A stretch of 33,905 nucleotides of DNA, from contig JAXHUH010000249.1 of NCBI GenBank assembly GCA_034211175.1, positions 1 to 33,905 of the forward strand, given 5' to 3'. The notes below the pieces were generated by a model. It was not told the DNA's origin, did no database searches, and saw only the letters and a list, made by a program, of their open reading frames with translations. Source of the DNA: JAXHUH01 sp034211175 (lineage in GTDB: Bacteria > Actinomycetota > Acidimicrobiia > Acidimicrobiales > CAIXPF01). Below, in pieces: positions 22,762-30,550 of the stretch. Every line of letters starts with the position of its first letter. The first letter of the stretch is position 1. The position numbers and the translations under genes were made by a program.

Positions 22762-24066
22762 TCAGCCGGTGGCGATGACCGTGTCGGGGGCGAAGGCGGC
22801 GATGGCGAACCAGAAGGTGTCGAGGTGCTCGACGCGTTCGAGGGTCTCGCCCTCCAGCGGGCCGGCGGTGGCCCGGCCGAGGATGTCCCACGTCGTGCCG
22901 GTCTCCGTGTCGGTGAAGCCGCCGCCGTCGAGCGCCTCGAAGGTCAGCGACCGACCGCCGGCCTCGGGGACGAAGACGCCGACCGCGCCGATGTCGCGGC
23001 CGTCGGCGACGTCGCGGGCGTCGAGCGCGGAGGCGGTGCCCGGTTCGAGCAGCGCCACCAGCGCCCGACCGTCCACGGTGAGCTCGACGACCCGCTCCTC
23101 GTAGAGGTCCTCCTGGACGATGGCCACGGTGTCGGTCTCGCCCCGCACGGCGACGACCCTCGTCTGGGCGGCGAGGCGTCCGTCGACCTCGCCCTCGAAG
23201 AGGAACGGTGGGTTGTCCACGTCGTCGTAGCCGGGGTACGGGTTGCGGCCGTAGTCGCGGGGGTTGCCGGTGTCGCGGCTGAGGACCAGCCCGTCGGGGT
23301 GGGCGGTGCGGAAGTCGTCCCACGACACCGTCGCCATCGGCAGGGTCTCCAGCTCGGTGCCGGTCAGCTCGCCGATGATCGCCGTGGCGGTGAAGTGCGA
23401 CCACAGGCTCTCGGTCTGGCGGTCGTACATCACCAGTGACGACCGGTGGAGGCGGCCCGAGGTCCCGAAGTCGAGGACCCGGCCGTCGACCTCCCGCACG
23501 TAGGCGATCGCGGAGTTGCACAGCGGGCAGTACGACACGGTCACCGGCAGGTCGCCGAAGGTGTCGTTGACCAGCTCGTGCCACGTGAGGATCTGCACGG
23601 GGTAGGCCCGCACGTCGCCGTCGAGGTCGAGGACGACGACCGGTTCGTCGCCGTCCAGCCAGTCGACGTCGGCCACGTCGTGGAAGGTCGGTCGGTCGAT
23701 CGACGGGATCCCATCCGGCGGTGGGCCACCGGAGAGGATGTCGGCGGGGTCGACGAGCGGCTCGGGGAACGACGGGTCGGTCATGTCGTCGAGTGCGGAG
23801 GCCGTGACCGCCGGCGGGTCTCCCGGGATCTGGTCGATCACCAGCGGCCTCGGCGCCAGGTCGGTGCCGGCGGGGTCGTCGGTGTCGTCTCCTGCGGCTC
23901 GGCGCTCGCCGTCACCGGAGGCCGGGCCCGTGCTGGTCGTGGCCGCGCCGGTCTCGAGCTCCACCTCCCGCTCCGCGTCGTCGTCGAACATGAGCGCGGC
24001 GACGATCACGATCACCACGAAGGCGGCAACGATCACGGCGGCGACGAGGCCGGTCCTCCTGCGCAT
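22762..24066 (-). CDS. DUF3179 domain-containing membrane-anchored protein
   Basis: 434 residues. One N-terminal hydrophobic segment (LVAAVIVAAFVVIVIVAALMF) is followed by an acidic/Thr-rich linker to about residue 75. The DUF3179 domain then shows DDMTDPSF, VVVLDLDGDVRAYPVQILTWHELVNDT, the hallmark SYCPLCNSAIAY with its CxxC pair, LVMYDRQTESLWSHF, and NPYPGYDDVDNPPFLF. The family is widespread in archaea and bacteria and has no established function; the CxxC and His suggest metal or redox chemistry. ATG 24066 is the natural start. An open frame continuing to 25299 is a shadow of the divergent gene. Confidence 0.9.
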   Translation of the reverse strand: MRRRTGLVAAVIVAAFVVIVIVAALMFDDDAEREVELETGAATTSTGPASGDGERRAAGDDTDDPAGTDLAPRPLVIDQIPGDPPAVTASALDDMTDPSFPEPLVDPADILSGGPPPDGIPSIDRPTFHDVADVDWLDGDEPVVVLDLDGDVRAYPVQILTWHELVNDTFGDLPVTVSYCPLCNSAIAYVREVDGRVLDFGTSGRLHRSSLVMYDRQTESLWSHFTATAIIGELTGTELETLPMATVSWDDFRTAHPDGLVLSRDTGNPRDYGRNPYPGYDDVDNPPFLFEGEVDGRLAAQTRVVAVRGETDTVAIVQEDLYEERVVELTVDGRALVALLEPGTASALDARDVADGRDIGAVGVFVPEAGGRSLTFEALDGGGFTDTETGTTWDILGRATAGPLEGETLERVEHLDTFWFAIAAFAPDTVIATG

Positions 24067-24210
24067 GGACCGGGAACCCGCCAGTGCGACGAATCCATCC
24101 GGTGGGCCGGATGTCCTGGCGTGCGCAGCCACGCCGCTGGGTAGGGGAGGCGCGAGCCGGTCAGTGCCGGCCGCCCCACCGTTCCGCCACGCCGAGGAGC
24201 CCGCACCATC

Positions 24211-25572
24211 ATGGCCACCACCACCGTCGACGCCGTCGTCCTGGGTATGGGGCCGGGTGGCGAGATGGTCGCCGGCGCCCTCGCCGATGCCGGCCTCGAG
24301 GTCGTCGGCATCGACCAGCGGCTCGCCGGCGGCGAGTGCCCGTACTGGGGCTGCATCCCCTCGAAGATCATGATCCGGGCCGCCGACGCGTTGGCCGAGG
24401 CCGGTCGCGTCGATCAGCTCGCCGGCCACGCCGATGTCACGCCCGACTGGGCCCCGGTCGCCGAGCGGGTCCGGGAGGCCACCTCCGGCTGGGACGACAC
24501 CGCGGCCGTCGAGCGGTTCGAGGACCGCGGCGGCACGTTCGTACGGGGTCGCGGCCGCCTCGTCGGCCCGCGCGCCGTCGAGGTCGGCGACCGCACGTTC
24601 GAGGCTCGTCGCGCCGTGGTCGTCGCCACCGGCACCGAGCCGGCCGTCCCGCCGATCGACGGCCTCGCCGACACGCCGTTCTGGACGAACCGGGAGGCGA
24701 TCGAGGCGAAGGACCTGCCCGGCTCGTTGGTCGTGCTCGGTGGTGGGGCGATCGGCGTCGAGCTGGCCCAGGCGTTCGCCCGGTTCGGGGTCGTCGTGAC
24801 CGTGGTCGAGGGTGAGGACCAGCTCGTCCCCGCCGAGGACCCGGCGGTCGCCGAGGTGCTGGCCGAGGTCTTCGAGGACGAGGGCATCACGGTGCGGACC
24901 GGGACCCGGGCCGAGACGGTCGACCACCGCGACGGGCGCTTCGTGATCGGGCTCGACGACGGCACGACCCTGGGGGCCGATCAGCTGCTCGTCGCCACCG
25001 GCCGCTCGGTCGACCTGTCGGGGATCGGCGCGGGTGCGATCGGCTGCGACGAGGACGCCAAGACGTTGCCGGTCGACGAGCACCTGCGGGTGACCGACGG
25101 GGTCTGGGCCGTCGGCGACGTGACCGGCAAGGGTGCGTTCACCCACGTCGCCACCTACCAGGCGACGATCGCTGCGGCCGACATCCTCGGCAACGGCCAC
25201 GAGCCCGCCGACTACGCCGCGGTGCCCCGGGTGACCTACACCGATCCCGAGATCGGCTCCGTCGGGCGCACCGAGCAGGCGGCCCGCGACGCCGGCCACG
25301 ACGTCGCCGTCGGGGTCGCATCACTGCCGACCACGTCACGTGGCTTCATCCACGGTCCCGGCAACGACGGCACGATCCGTCTCGTTGCCGACCGGGCCAC
25401 CGGCACGCTCGTCGGGGCCACGGCGATGGGGCCGAACGGCGGGGAGGTGCTCGGCCTGCTCACCCTCGCCGTGCACGCCCGGGTGCCGATCGCGCAGCTG
25501 CGGACGATGATCCCGGCGTTCCCGACGTTCCACCGTGGCATCCAGGACGCGCTCGACGACCTCGGGATCTGA
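24211..25572 (+). CDS. NAD(P)/FAD pyridine nucleotide-disulfide oxidoreductase (mercuric-reductase/lipoamide-dehydrogenase-like)
   Basis: 453 residues. The N-terminal FAD motif GMGPGG is at 12-17. The redox-active disulfide is Cys43/Cys48 in GECPYWGCIPSK. The NAD-binding motif is LVVLGGGAIGVELAQAFARFG, and VWAVGDVTGKGAFTHVA is the second FAD site. The C-terminal dimerisation domain ends MIPAFPTFHRGIQDAL, where most relatives have HAHPTxxE: the catalytic His-Glu pair is not conserved. There is no mercury-binding domain or C-terminal Cys pair, so mercuric reductase is unlikely. ATG 24211 has GAGGAG upstream. Substrate unknown. Confidence 0.88.
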   Translation: MATTTVDAVVLGMGPGGEMVAGALADAGLEVVGIDQRLAGGECPYWGCIPSKIMIRAADALAEAGRVDQLAGHADVTPDWAPVAERVREATSGWDDTAAVERFEDRGGTFVRGRGRLVGPRAVEVGDRTFEARRAVVVATGTEPAVPPIDGLADTPFWTNREAIEAKDLPGSLVVLGGGAIGVELAQAFARFGVVVTVVEGEDQLVPAEDPAVAEVLAEVFEDEGITVRTGTRAETVDHRDGRFVIGLDDGTTLGADQLLVATGRSVDLSGIGAGAIGCDEDAKTLPVDEHLRVTDGVWAVGDVTGKGAFTHVATYQATIAAADILGNGHEPADYAAVPRVTYTDPEIGSVGRTEQAARDAGHDVAVGVASLPTTSRGFIHGPGNDGTIRLVADRATGTLVGATAMGPNGGEVLGLLTLAVHARVPIAQLRTMIPAFPTFHRGIQDALDDLGI

Positions 25573-25573
25573 C

Positions 25574-25599
25574 GGCCCGGGGATCTGTAGCCCCGGGCC
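25574..25599 (+). terminator. Stem-loop immediately after the oxidoreductase stop
   Basis: GGCCCGGGG (25574-25582) pairs perfectly with CCCCGGGCC (25591-25599) around an 8-base loop, starting two bases after the stop codon. It probably terminates or protects the plus-strand transcript. Confidence 0.7.
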
Positions 25600-25615
25600 T
25601 GAGGGGCCGAAACAC

Positions 25616-25652
25616 CGTCGCCGGCGGGCTGCTCCCGTGCCCGCCGGCGACG
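25616..25652. terminator. Bidirectional hairpin terminator
   Basis: A perfect 14-bp stem, CGTCGCCGGCGGGC (25616-25629) with GCCCGCCGGCGACG (25639-25652), has a 9-base loop and ends 5 bases before the convergent cupredoxin stop. It can serve both converging genes. Confidence 0.85.
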
Positions 25653-25657
25653 AGTGA

Positions 25658-26134
25658 TCAGCTGACGACGACCTCGCCGGTCATCGACGGGTGGATGTTG
25701 CAGATGTAGGTGAACGTGCCGGCCGTGTCGAAGGTGACGGACGCCGTGGCGCTGCCGTCGAGCGTCTCGTTGAAGCTGCCGTCGTCGGCGGTGACCGTGT
25801 GGGTCGCGCCGTCCTGGTTGGTCCACGTCACCGTCGTGCCCGCGGCGACCTCGATCGGCGTCGGGGCGAACGCGAAGCCCTCGATCGTCACCGCGGCATC
25901 GCCACCGGCAGCTGCGTCCCCACCGCCCGCTTCCTCACCGCCGGCGGCCGGCGCCGCCGTGGTGTCGGCCGAGCCACCGTCGCCGTACGCGCCGCCGTCG
26001 TCCGAGCTCGTGTCGGCCGCCGCATCGGTGTCGGCTGCCGCGCCGGCGTCGTCATCGTCGTCCCCGCCACATGCGGCGAGGGCGAGCATCGCCACCACGA
26101 GAACCAGCAGCATCTTCAGCACACGTCGACTCAT
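25658..26134 (-). CDS. Cupredoxin (plastocyanin-like) lipoprotein
   Basis: 158 residues. A signal peptide ends in the lipobox ALAAC (Cys22), followed by an Asp/Ala/Gly-rich linker to about residue 80. A single blue-copper domain follows. Copper ligands are visible as His112 (GATHTV), Cys145, His148 and Met151 in the C-N-I-H-P-S-M loop, with VTWTNQD before the first His. It would be a membrane-tethered periplasm-side electron carrier. ATG 26134 follows GGGGAGGA at good spacing. Its redox partner is not evident; the flavoenzyme next door converges on it and is cytoplasmic. Confidence 0.92.
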   Translation of the reverse strand: MSRRVLKMLLVLVVAMLALAACGGDDDDDAGAAADTDAAADTSSDDGGAYGDGGSADTTAAPAAGGEEAGGGDAAAGGDAAVTIEGFAFAPTPIEVAAGTTVTWTNQDGATHTVTADDGSFNETLDGSATASVTFDTAGTFTYICNIHPSMTGEVVVS

Positions 26135-26238
26135 TCGGGTTCCTCCCCGGTCGGTTGTCACCTGTGGCTACGCAGGAGACGCCGGTCGGGTTCGATGCGA
26201 GACAGGAAAATCCTCGGAACGACTCGCCGACGGCGCGG

Positions 26239-26811
26239 TCATCGACGGGCGTCGAGGAACGTGAGGGTGCGCTCGAGGATCCGTGCGGCGATGAGCGGGT
26301 CGTGGTCGGGCGAGCCGGGGTCGGCGACGAGGTGGCCGGACCCGGGGTAGACGAACAGGTCGCCGCCGACCGCGCCGGCGATCTCCCGGGCCGCGGGGAG
26401 GTCCTCCTCGGCCCACGGGTCGTCCTCGCAGAAGTGGTACTGGAGGGCAACGCCCGTCGGCCACGTGCCGTCGCCGAACGCCTCGAGCGGCGCGGCGCCG
26501 TGGTAGAAGATCGCCCCCACGACACCGGGCCGGGTCTGGGCGAGGAGTTGCGCCGGCATCACGCCGAGCGAGAACCCGGCGACGACGAGCCGGTCGCCGA
26601 GCCCGTCGGCGTGGGCGGCGCCGCTCTCGGCGATCGTCCCGAACCCGAGCTCCCCGGCGTGGGCGACCCCGTCGTTCACGTCGTCGAACGTCGTGCCGTC
26701 GAACAGGTCCGGGGTCGTCACCGTGTGACCGGCGGAGCGCAGCTCGTCGGCGAACGCCACGACCCCGTCGGTGAGGCCCAGGGCGTGGTGGAACAGCAGC
26801 ACGTCGCTCAT
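26239..26811 (-). CDS. Dienelactone hydrolase family alpha/beta hydrolase
   Basis: 190 residues, small alpha/beta hydrolase. VLLFHHALGLTDGVVAFADELRSAGHTV is the oxyanion strand. The nucleophile elbow is GFSLG with Ser81 where classical dienelactone hydrolases have Cys. The acid is Asp130 or Asp131 (CEDDPWA), and the His is His160 (GSGHLVAD). Uncharacterised actinomycete members are frequent and the substrate cannot be predicted. It is divergent from the nitrilase-family gene, across a 150-base region with two small dyads. Confidence 0.87.
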   Translation of the reverse strand: MSDVLLFHHALGLTDGVVAFADELRSAGHTVTTPDLFDGTTFDDVNDGVAHAGELGFGTIAESGAAHADGLGDRLVVAGFSLGVMPAQLLAQTRPGVVGAIFYHGAAPLEAFGDGTWPTGVALQYHFCEDDPWAEEDLPAAREIAGAVGGDLFVYPGSGHLVADPGSPDHDPLIAARILERTLTFLDARR

Positions 26812-26883
26812 CGGTCCGAGCTCCTCCGTCGTCGCGTCCGCGGCCCGCTCGGGCCGCCACGTCGGGGACGCTACGCCCGGTAT

Positions 26884-26925
26884 CGGACGTTCTCCGTCCG
26901 GATCCGTGAGTCACCGATCTCGGTG
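26884..26925. promoter_or_regulatory. Two small inverted repeats between divergent hydrolase and nitrilase genes
   Basis: CGGACG (26884-26889) and CGTCCG (26895-26900) have a 5-base spacer; CACCGA (26912-26917) and TCGGTG (26920-26925) a 2-base spacer. Both sit midway between the divergent starts at 26811 and 26962. They may be operators for a shared regulator not encoded nearby. I could not place confident -10/-35 boxes. Confidence 0.35.
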
Positions 26926-26961
26926 GTCGTCGGCCCCGGGTCCGGGTGCCACCATGCCCCC

Positions 26962-27963
26962 ATGCTGCGAGCGCCACAGGGTGCGGTGCCGGTCATCGAC
27001 GGGTTCCGGGTCGTCGAGCGGTCCTACTCGGACGACGACGACCTGCCGAGCGTCGGCCTGGCCAACATCACCCAGGCGGTCCCCGGGATCGAGGAGAACA
27101 AGGCGAAGATCGAGCGGGTCACCCGGATCTTCCGCGACCTCGGCGTCAACATCGCCGTGTTCCCCGAGTTCGCGCTCTCCGGCTACTTCTGGGACGACGA
27201 GCCTACGTGTCGGGCCTACATGGACGAGGCGGTTACCGAGAAGCACCTCGACTGGATCGAGGGCGCCCTGCTGCCGATGTGCGACGGCGAGCTCCAAGGG
27301 ATCATCCTCAACAACCTGACCATGGGGCCGTCGACCGGCTACCGGAACCGCACGATGATCATCTCGCCGTCGGTCGAGGACCCGCTGGCCCACGAGCGCT
27401 CCTACGACAAGATCTTCCTGCCGCCGATCGAGCGCCGCTACACCGACACCGGCCCCAACGACCGCCTCGTCATGGGCAACGACGAGCACGCCGGCACGTT
27501 CGGGTTCACCACCTGCTACGACTACCTGTTCACCGGGCTCCTGCGGCAGTACGCGTTCCACGACAAGGTCGACGCCATCATCCAGGTCGCGGCGTGGCGC
27601 ACGGCGTCGAGCCGCGAGTACCCGTTCATGAACGTGCGGACCGACCAGTACTACGGCGAGCTGTGGGACATGGTCATGGGGGCCAGCTCGGCCCAGAACC
27701 AGGTGTGGACGATCGCCGCCAACGCGGTCGGGCGCCACGAGGTCACCGGCCTGGACTTCTGGGGCGGCTCGGGGATCTGGGCGCCGTCGGGGCTCAAGCT
27801 GATCGAGGCGTCACACATCCAGGAGGAGCTGGTCGTGGTGCACAACCTCGACATCCAGGGCGCCCGCCGCTCCGAGCTCGAGGACTTCGACTACGAGTTC
27901 GACTTCCGCCAGGTCCACCGGCGCATGGACGGCGGCACCGCGGCCGAGGAGTCGATCTCCTAG
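26962..27963 (+). CDS. Nitrilase-superfamily carbon-nitrogen hydrolase (amidase-type)
   Basis: 333 residues. The catalytic triad is complete: Glu69 (VFPEFALSGYF), Lys150 (YDKIFLPP) and Cys185 (GFTTCYDYLF). The strand-loop VGLANITQ opens the fold, and the C-terminal tail past residue 290 probably takes part in oligomer contacts. The family cleaves amides, N-carbamoyl compounds or nitriles; the unusual ~25-residue polar N-terminus and the sequence around Cys do not let me choose. ATG 26962 is the first sensible start; the frame is open upstream but carries no family sequence there. Confidence 0.88.
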   Translation: MLRAPQGAVPVIDGFRVVERSYSDDDDLPSVGLANITQAVPGIEENKAKIERVTRIFRDLGVNIAVFPEFALSGYFWDDEPTCRAYMDEAVTEKHLDWIEGALLPMCDGELQGIILNNLTMGPSTGYRNRTMIISPSVEDPLAHERSYDKIFLPPIERRYTDTGPNDRLVMGNDEHAGTFGFTTCYDYLFTGLLRQYAFHDKVDAIIQVAAWRTASSREYPFMNVRTDQYYGELWDMVMGASSAQNQVWTIAANAVGRHEVTGLDFWGGSGIWAPSGLKLIEASHIQEELVVVHNLDIQGARRSELEDFDYEFDFRQVHRRMDGGTAAEESIS

Positions 27964-27991
27964 ACCCCGGCCGGCCCGGCGGTGCGCGGGT

Positions 27992-28396
27992 TCAGCCGGC
28001 GGGGAGGAAGACGGCGCTGGCGTGGGCGATGGTGCGGTCGCCGGCGCGGAACCGGGCGGTGCCCGACGCCAGCCGCCGACCGATCCGCTCGGGCTCGACC
28101 ACGACATCGACCCACGCCCCGGCCTCACCGGTGCCGACCAGGGTGACCTTCAGGTCGACGGTCACGAAGCGGGTCGCCGGCTCGGTCGCCGCTGCCGAGA
28201 GGGCATGGCCGATGCACACGTCGGCGATCGTGGCGACCGCGCCGCCGTGGAGGAACCCGCGGCCGTTGAGCTTGGGCTCGTCGACGACGAAGCCGAACCG
28301 GTGCGGGTCGCCGGCGTGACGGCGCAGGTCCCCGAGCCGGTCGATGAACGGGCTCGGATGGGCCCACGGGAGGTGGTCGACGGTCGGTGCGCTCAT
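27992..28396 (-). CDS. PaaI-type hotdog thioesterase
   Basis: 134 residues, hotdog fold. GFVVDEPKLNGRGFLHGGAVATIADVCIGHAL holds the HGG motif and the catalytic Asp on the central helix; FVTVDLKVTLVG and ASGTARFRAGDRTIAHASAVFL are the following strands. It would hydrolyse an acyl-CoA, matching the enoyl-CoA enzyme upstream. Its ATG overlaps the stop of that gene (ATGA), so the two form an operon. Confidence 0.92.
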   Translation of the reverse strand: MSAPTVDHLPWAHPSPFIDRLGDLRRHAGDPHRFGFVVDEPKLNGRGFLHGGAVATIADVCIGHALSAAATEPATRFVTVDLKVTLVGTGEAGAWVDVVVEPERIGRRLASGTARFRAGDRTIAHASAVFLPAG

Positions 28397-29076
28397 GCCG
28401 GGCTCGGTGCCGGGGTGGCGGCGAGGGCGGCGAGCGCTTCGGCGCACAACGGTCGGCGGAGCGCGGTGATCGTGGCGCCGTCCTTGCCGACGAACGCCGC
28501 GGCGATGGCGACCGCCCGGTCGGTCAGCTCGTCCTCGGCGGCGACGGCGTCGACGAGCCCGATGTCGGCGGCAGCCGGGCCCGGGTAGCGCTCACCCGAG
28601 AGCAGCGCTTGCCGAAGGGTCGCGGTGTCGTAGGCGGAGCGGAGCACGGCGTCGAACTCGACCGACATCGACAGGCCCAGATCGACCTCGGGGAAGCAGA
28701 AGAACCCGCGGTCGGCTCGCATCACCCGCTGATCACAGGCGGCGGCCAGGATCGCCCCGGCGCCGAAGGTGTGGCCGTTCAGCGCCGCCACCGTGGCCCC
28801 GGGGTAGCTCAGCACCGCGGCGAGCACGTCGTGGATGGCGGCCATCGTCGCGGCGGCCGAGTCGGGGTCGGCGACCATCGCGTCGAGGTCGAGGCCGTTG
28901 CAGAACACCTTGCCGGTGCCGGTGAGCACGAGGGGCCCGCCGGCGGCCGCGGCGTCGGCGAGCGCGGTCCGGAGCTCGGCGACGAAGGCCGGACCGAGCC
29001 GGTTCTCGCCGGCGTCCATGGTCACGATCTGCACGCCGTCGGAGACCTGGCGGGTGATCAGGCGGTGGGAGGTCAC
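28393..29076 (-). CDS. Enoyl-CoA hydratase/isomerase family protein, isomerase (ECI)-like
   Basis: 227 residues, crotonase fold. The first oxyanion-hole segment is GTGKVFCNGLDLDAM; the second is LNGHTFGAGAILAAACDQRVMRADRGFFCFPEVDLGLSM. Glu in FPEVDLGL is the single acid typical of delta3-delta2 enoyl-CoA isomerases, and the first hydratase glutamate is replaced in the FGAGA loop. I therefore favour an isomerase acting on unsaturated fatty acyl-CoAs. Start GTG 29076 has no ribosome binding site; a promoter 8-13 bases upstream points to a leaderless message. It is divergent from, and probably repressed by, the TetR protein at 29142. Confidence 0.88.
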   Translation of the reverse strand: MTSHRLITRQVSDGVQIVTMDAGENRLGPAFVAELRTALADAAAAGGPLVLTGTGKVFCNGLDLDAMVADPDSAAATMAAIHDVLAAVLSYPGATVAALNGHTFGAGAILAAACDQRVMRADRGFFCFPEVDLGLSMSVEFDAVLRSAYDTATLRQALLSGERYPGPAAADIGLVDAVAAEDELTDRAVAIAAAFVGKDGATITALRRPLCAEALAALAATPAPSPA

Positions 29077-29079
29077 GAA

Positions 29080-29112
29080 CCGAATCTTGTTCTAGAAGAT
29101 CGTTCGGGTCAA
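29080..29112 (-). promoter_or_regulatory. Operator and promoter between fatty-acid operon and TetR gene
   Basis: On the minus strand TTGACC (29112-29107) and CAAGAT (29089-29084) are 17 bases apart, placing the transcription start at or next to GTG 29076. A 28-bp imperfect dyad (CCGAA at 29080, central TTCTAGAA at 29090-29097, TTCGG ending 29107) covers the spacer and -10. The shape fits a TetR-type acyl-CoA-responsive operator; binding is inferred. Confidence 0.65.
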
Positions 29113-29141
29113 GCGGCTACTGTCGCAGGGGATGACGTCGG

Positions 29142-29801
29142 GTGGTGTTCGTGGCCGGTGAGGTGGGTGACGGGACGGTCGTCGGCCGCCGGCCGAGGAC
29201 GACGGCGAGGGGCGCCGCCACCCGGGAGGCGGTGCTCGACGCCGCACTCGCGTGCTTCTCGGCGGTCGGCTACGAGCACACCTCGATCGCCGACATCCGC
29301 GCCCGCTCCGGCGTGAGCACGGGCAGCATCTACCACCACTTCGGATCGAAGGAGGACGTCGCCGCCGCCCTCTACCTGCGGGGTGTCGCCTCGACCCAGG
29401 CTGCCGGCGTCGCCGCCCTCGACGGTGCGACCACCGGGCCCGAGATGGTCACCGCGCTCGTCGAGTCCTACCTCGACTGGGTCGCCACCCACCCCGACGA
29501 GGCCCGCTTCCTCCTCGGGATGCGCCACGCCCCGTTCATGGACGCCGCCGAGGCCGACCTCGCCCGCGCCAACGCGACCGTCGACGAGCGGACCGCCGCG
29601 CGCTACGCGGCGCGCATCGAGGCCGGCGACCTCCCGGCCGACCTGTCGCTCCTGCGGGCGGTGGTGTTCGGCCCGTGCCGCCACTGGGCCGGCCAATGGC
29701 TCGCCGGCCGCACCGAGCTCCCGCTGGCCGACGCCAAGGGGCTGCTCGCCGCGGCCGCCCGGGCCGCCGTCGCCGACCTCGTCCGAGCTGCCGCCGGCTG
29801 A
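29142..29801 (+). CDS. TetR/AcrR family regulator of acyl-CoA operon
   Basis: 219 residues. After ~22 polar residues comes the TetR domain: ATREAVLDAALACFSAVGYEHTSIADIRARSGVSTGSIYHHFGSKEDVAAALY. This is one of the clearest helix-turn-helix blocks in the window. The C-terminal domain (MVTALVESYLDWVATHPDEARFLLGMRHAPF) resembles that of TetR proteins binding acyl-CoA or similar lipids. GTGs at 29142, 29151 and 29160 are possible starts; I give the longest. Divergent from the isomerase-thioesterase operon across a shared dyad. Confidence 0.9.
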   Translation: MVFVAGEVGDGTVVGRRPRTTARGAATREAVLDAALACFSAVGYEHTSIADIRARSGVSTGSIYHHFGSKEDVAAALYLRGVASTQAAGVAALDGATTGPEMVTALVESYLDWVATHPDEARFLLGMRHAPFMDAAEADLARANATVDERTAARYAARIEAGDLPADLSLLRAVVFGPCRHWAGQWLAGRTELPLADAKGLLAAAARAAVADLVRAAAG

Positions 29802-29874
29802 TCGTTGCGTGCCGTGGGCTCGGGGGCCTCGGTCGATCCGGCTCGGGCGAAGGTGAGCCGGGCCGCGGGCTCGA

Positions 29875-29897
29875 CGCTCCTACCGTGGTAGTAGCCT
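29875..29897 (+). promoter_or_regulatory. Promoter and operator of second toxin-antitoxin pair
   Basis: An inverted repeat with 10-base arms and two mismatches (CGCTCCTACC at 29875, GGTAGTAGCC ending 29896, GT between) lies directly before the antitoxin. TAGCCT (29892-29897) sits 7-12 bases before ATG 29904, as for a leaderless message. The core CTACC/GGTAG recalls the TACC/GGTA dyad of the first pair. Confidence 0.55.
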
Positions 29898-29903
29898 TTG
29901 GTC

Positions 29904-30170
29904 ATGCCGCGAGGGAACCCGTCGCCGAAGCTGGCCATCACCGTCGATCCGGACGTTCACGCCGAGGTCGTCCGTGCTGCGGCCGATGAGGGGGTCAGTG
30001 TGTCGGCGTGGATGACGGAGGCGGCTCGCCGCGCGCTCGTCGTTCGTGACGGTCTTCGTGCCGTGCAGGAGTGGGAGGACGAGCACGGCGCGCTGACCGA
30101 GGAGGAGATGGCGGCAGCGAGGCGGCGCGTCGCCGACGAACTGCTGCCGGCCGGTCGTCGGACGGCGTGA
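29904..30170 (+). CDS. Ribbon-helix-helix antitoxin of VapBC-like pair
   Basis: 88 residues. KLAITVDPDVHAEVVRAAADEGVSVSAWMTEAARRAL (residues ~10-46) is a ribbon-helix-helix DNA-binding unit of the CopG/Arc type. The charged C-terminal helix (VQEWEDEHGALTEEEMAAARRRVADELL) is the usual toxin-neutralising tail. ATG 29904 has no ribosome binding site and probably starts a leaderless message. It overlaps the toxin start by 4 bases. Confidence 0.85.
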   Translation: MPRGNPSPKLAITVDPDVHAEVVRAAADEGVSVSAWMTEAARRALVVRDGLRAVQEWEDEHGALTEEEMAAARRRVADELLPAGRRTA

Positions 30171-30550
30171 GCGTCGTCTACGACGCCGGCGCCCTGATCG
30201 CGGCCGAACGCAGCGACAGGGTCGTCTGGGCCGACCACCGTGCCCGCCTCGAGGCGGGTGTGATGCCGGCGACGACGGCTCCGGTCGCCGCGCAGGTCAG
30301 CCGGTCGTCGCAGCAGGTGCAGCTGCGACGGTTCCTGCGTGGGTGTGATGTGCTGCCGTTCACGCCGGGGGACGCGCACGAGGTCGGTCGGTTGCTGGCG
30401 CGAGCGGCCACGGCGGACGTGGTCGACGCGCATGTCGTCCTCGTCGCGTCACGTCGTGCTCGCCCGATCCTCACCAGCGATCCGCACGACCTCACGATGC
30501 TCTCCCAGGAGCTCGCCGCACGGCCCGAGGTGCGGACGCTCCAACCCTGA
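30167..30550 (+). CDS. PIN-domain toxin (VapC-like)
   Basis: 127 residues. Acidic residues are Asp6 (VVYDAGAL), Glu14 (IAAERSDR), Asp87 (DVVDAHV) and Asp105 (LTSDPHDL). The usual mid-protein Glu is replaced by the AQVSRSSQQVQL segment, as in the AQVWR-type actinomycete PIN subgroup. GTG 30167 overlaps the antitoxin stop (GTGA). Probably an RNA-cleaving toxin; target unknown. Confidence 0.88.
   Translation: MSVVYDAGALIAAERSDRVVWADHRARLEAGVMPATTAPVAAQVSRSSQQVQLRRFLRGCDVLPFTPGDAHEVGRLLARAATADVVDAHVVLVASRRARPILTSDPHDLTMLSQELAARPEVRTLQP

Noticed and set aside
22762..25299. Very long minus-strand open frame
   Set aside because: Only 22762-24066 has DUF3179 sequence; the rest lies opposite the flavoenzyme gene and reads as low-complexity charged sequence typical of antisense frames in GC-rich DNA.
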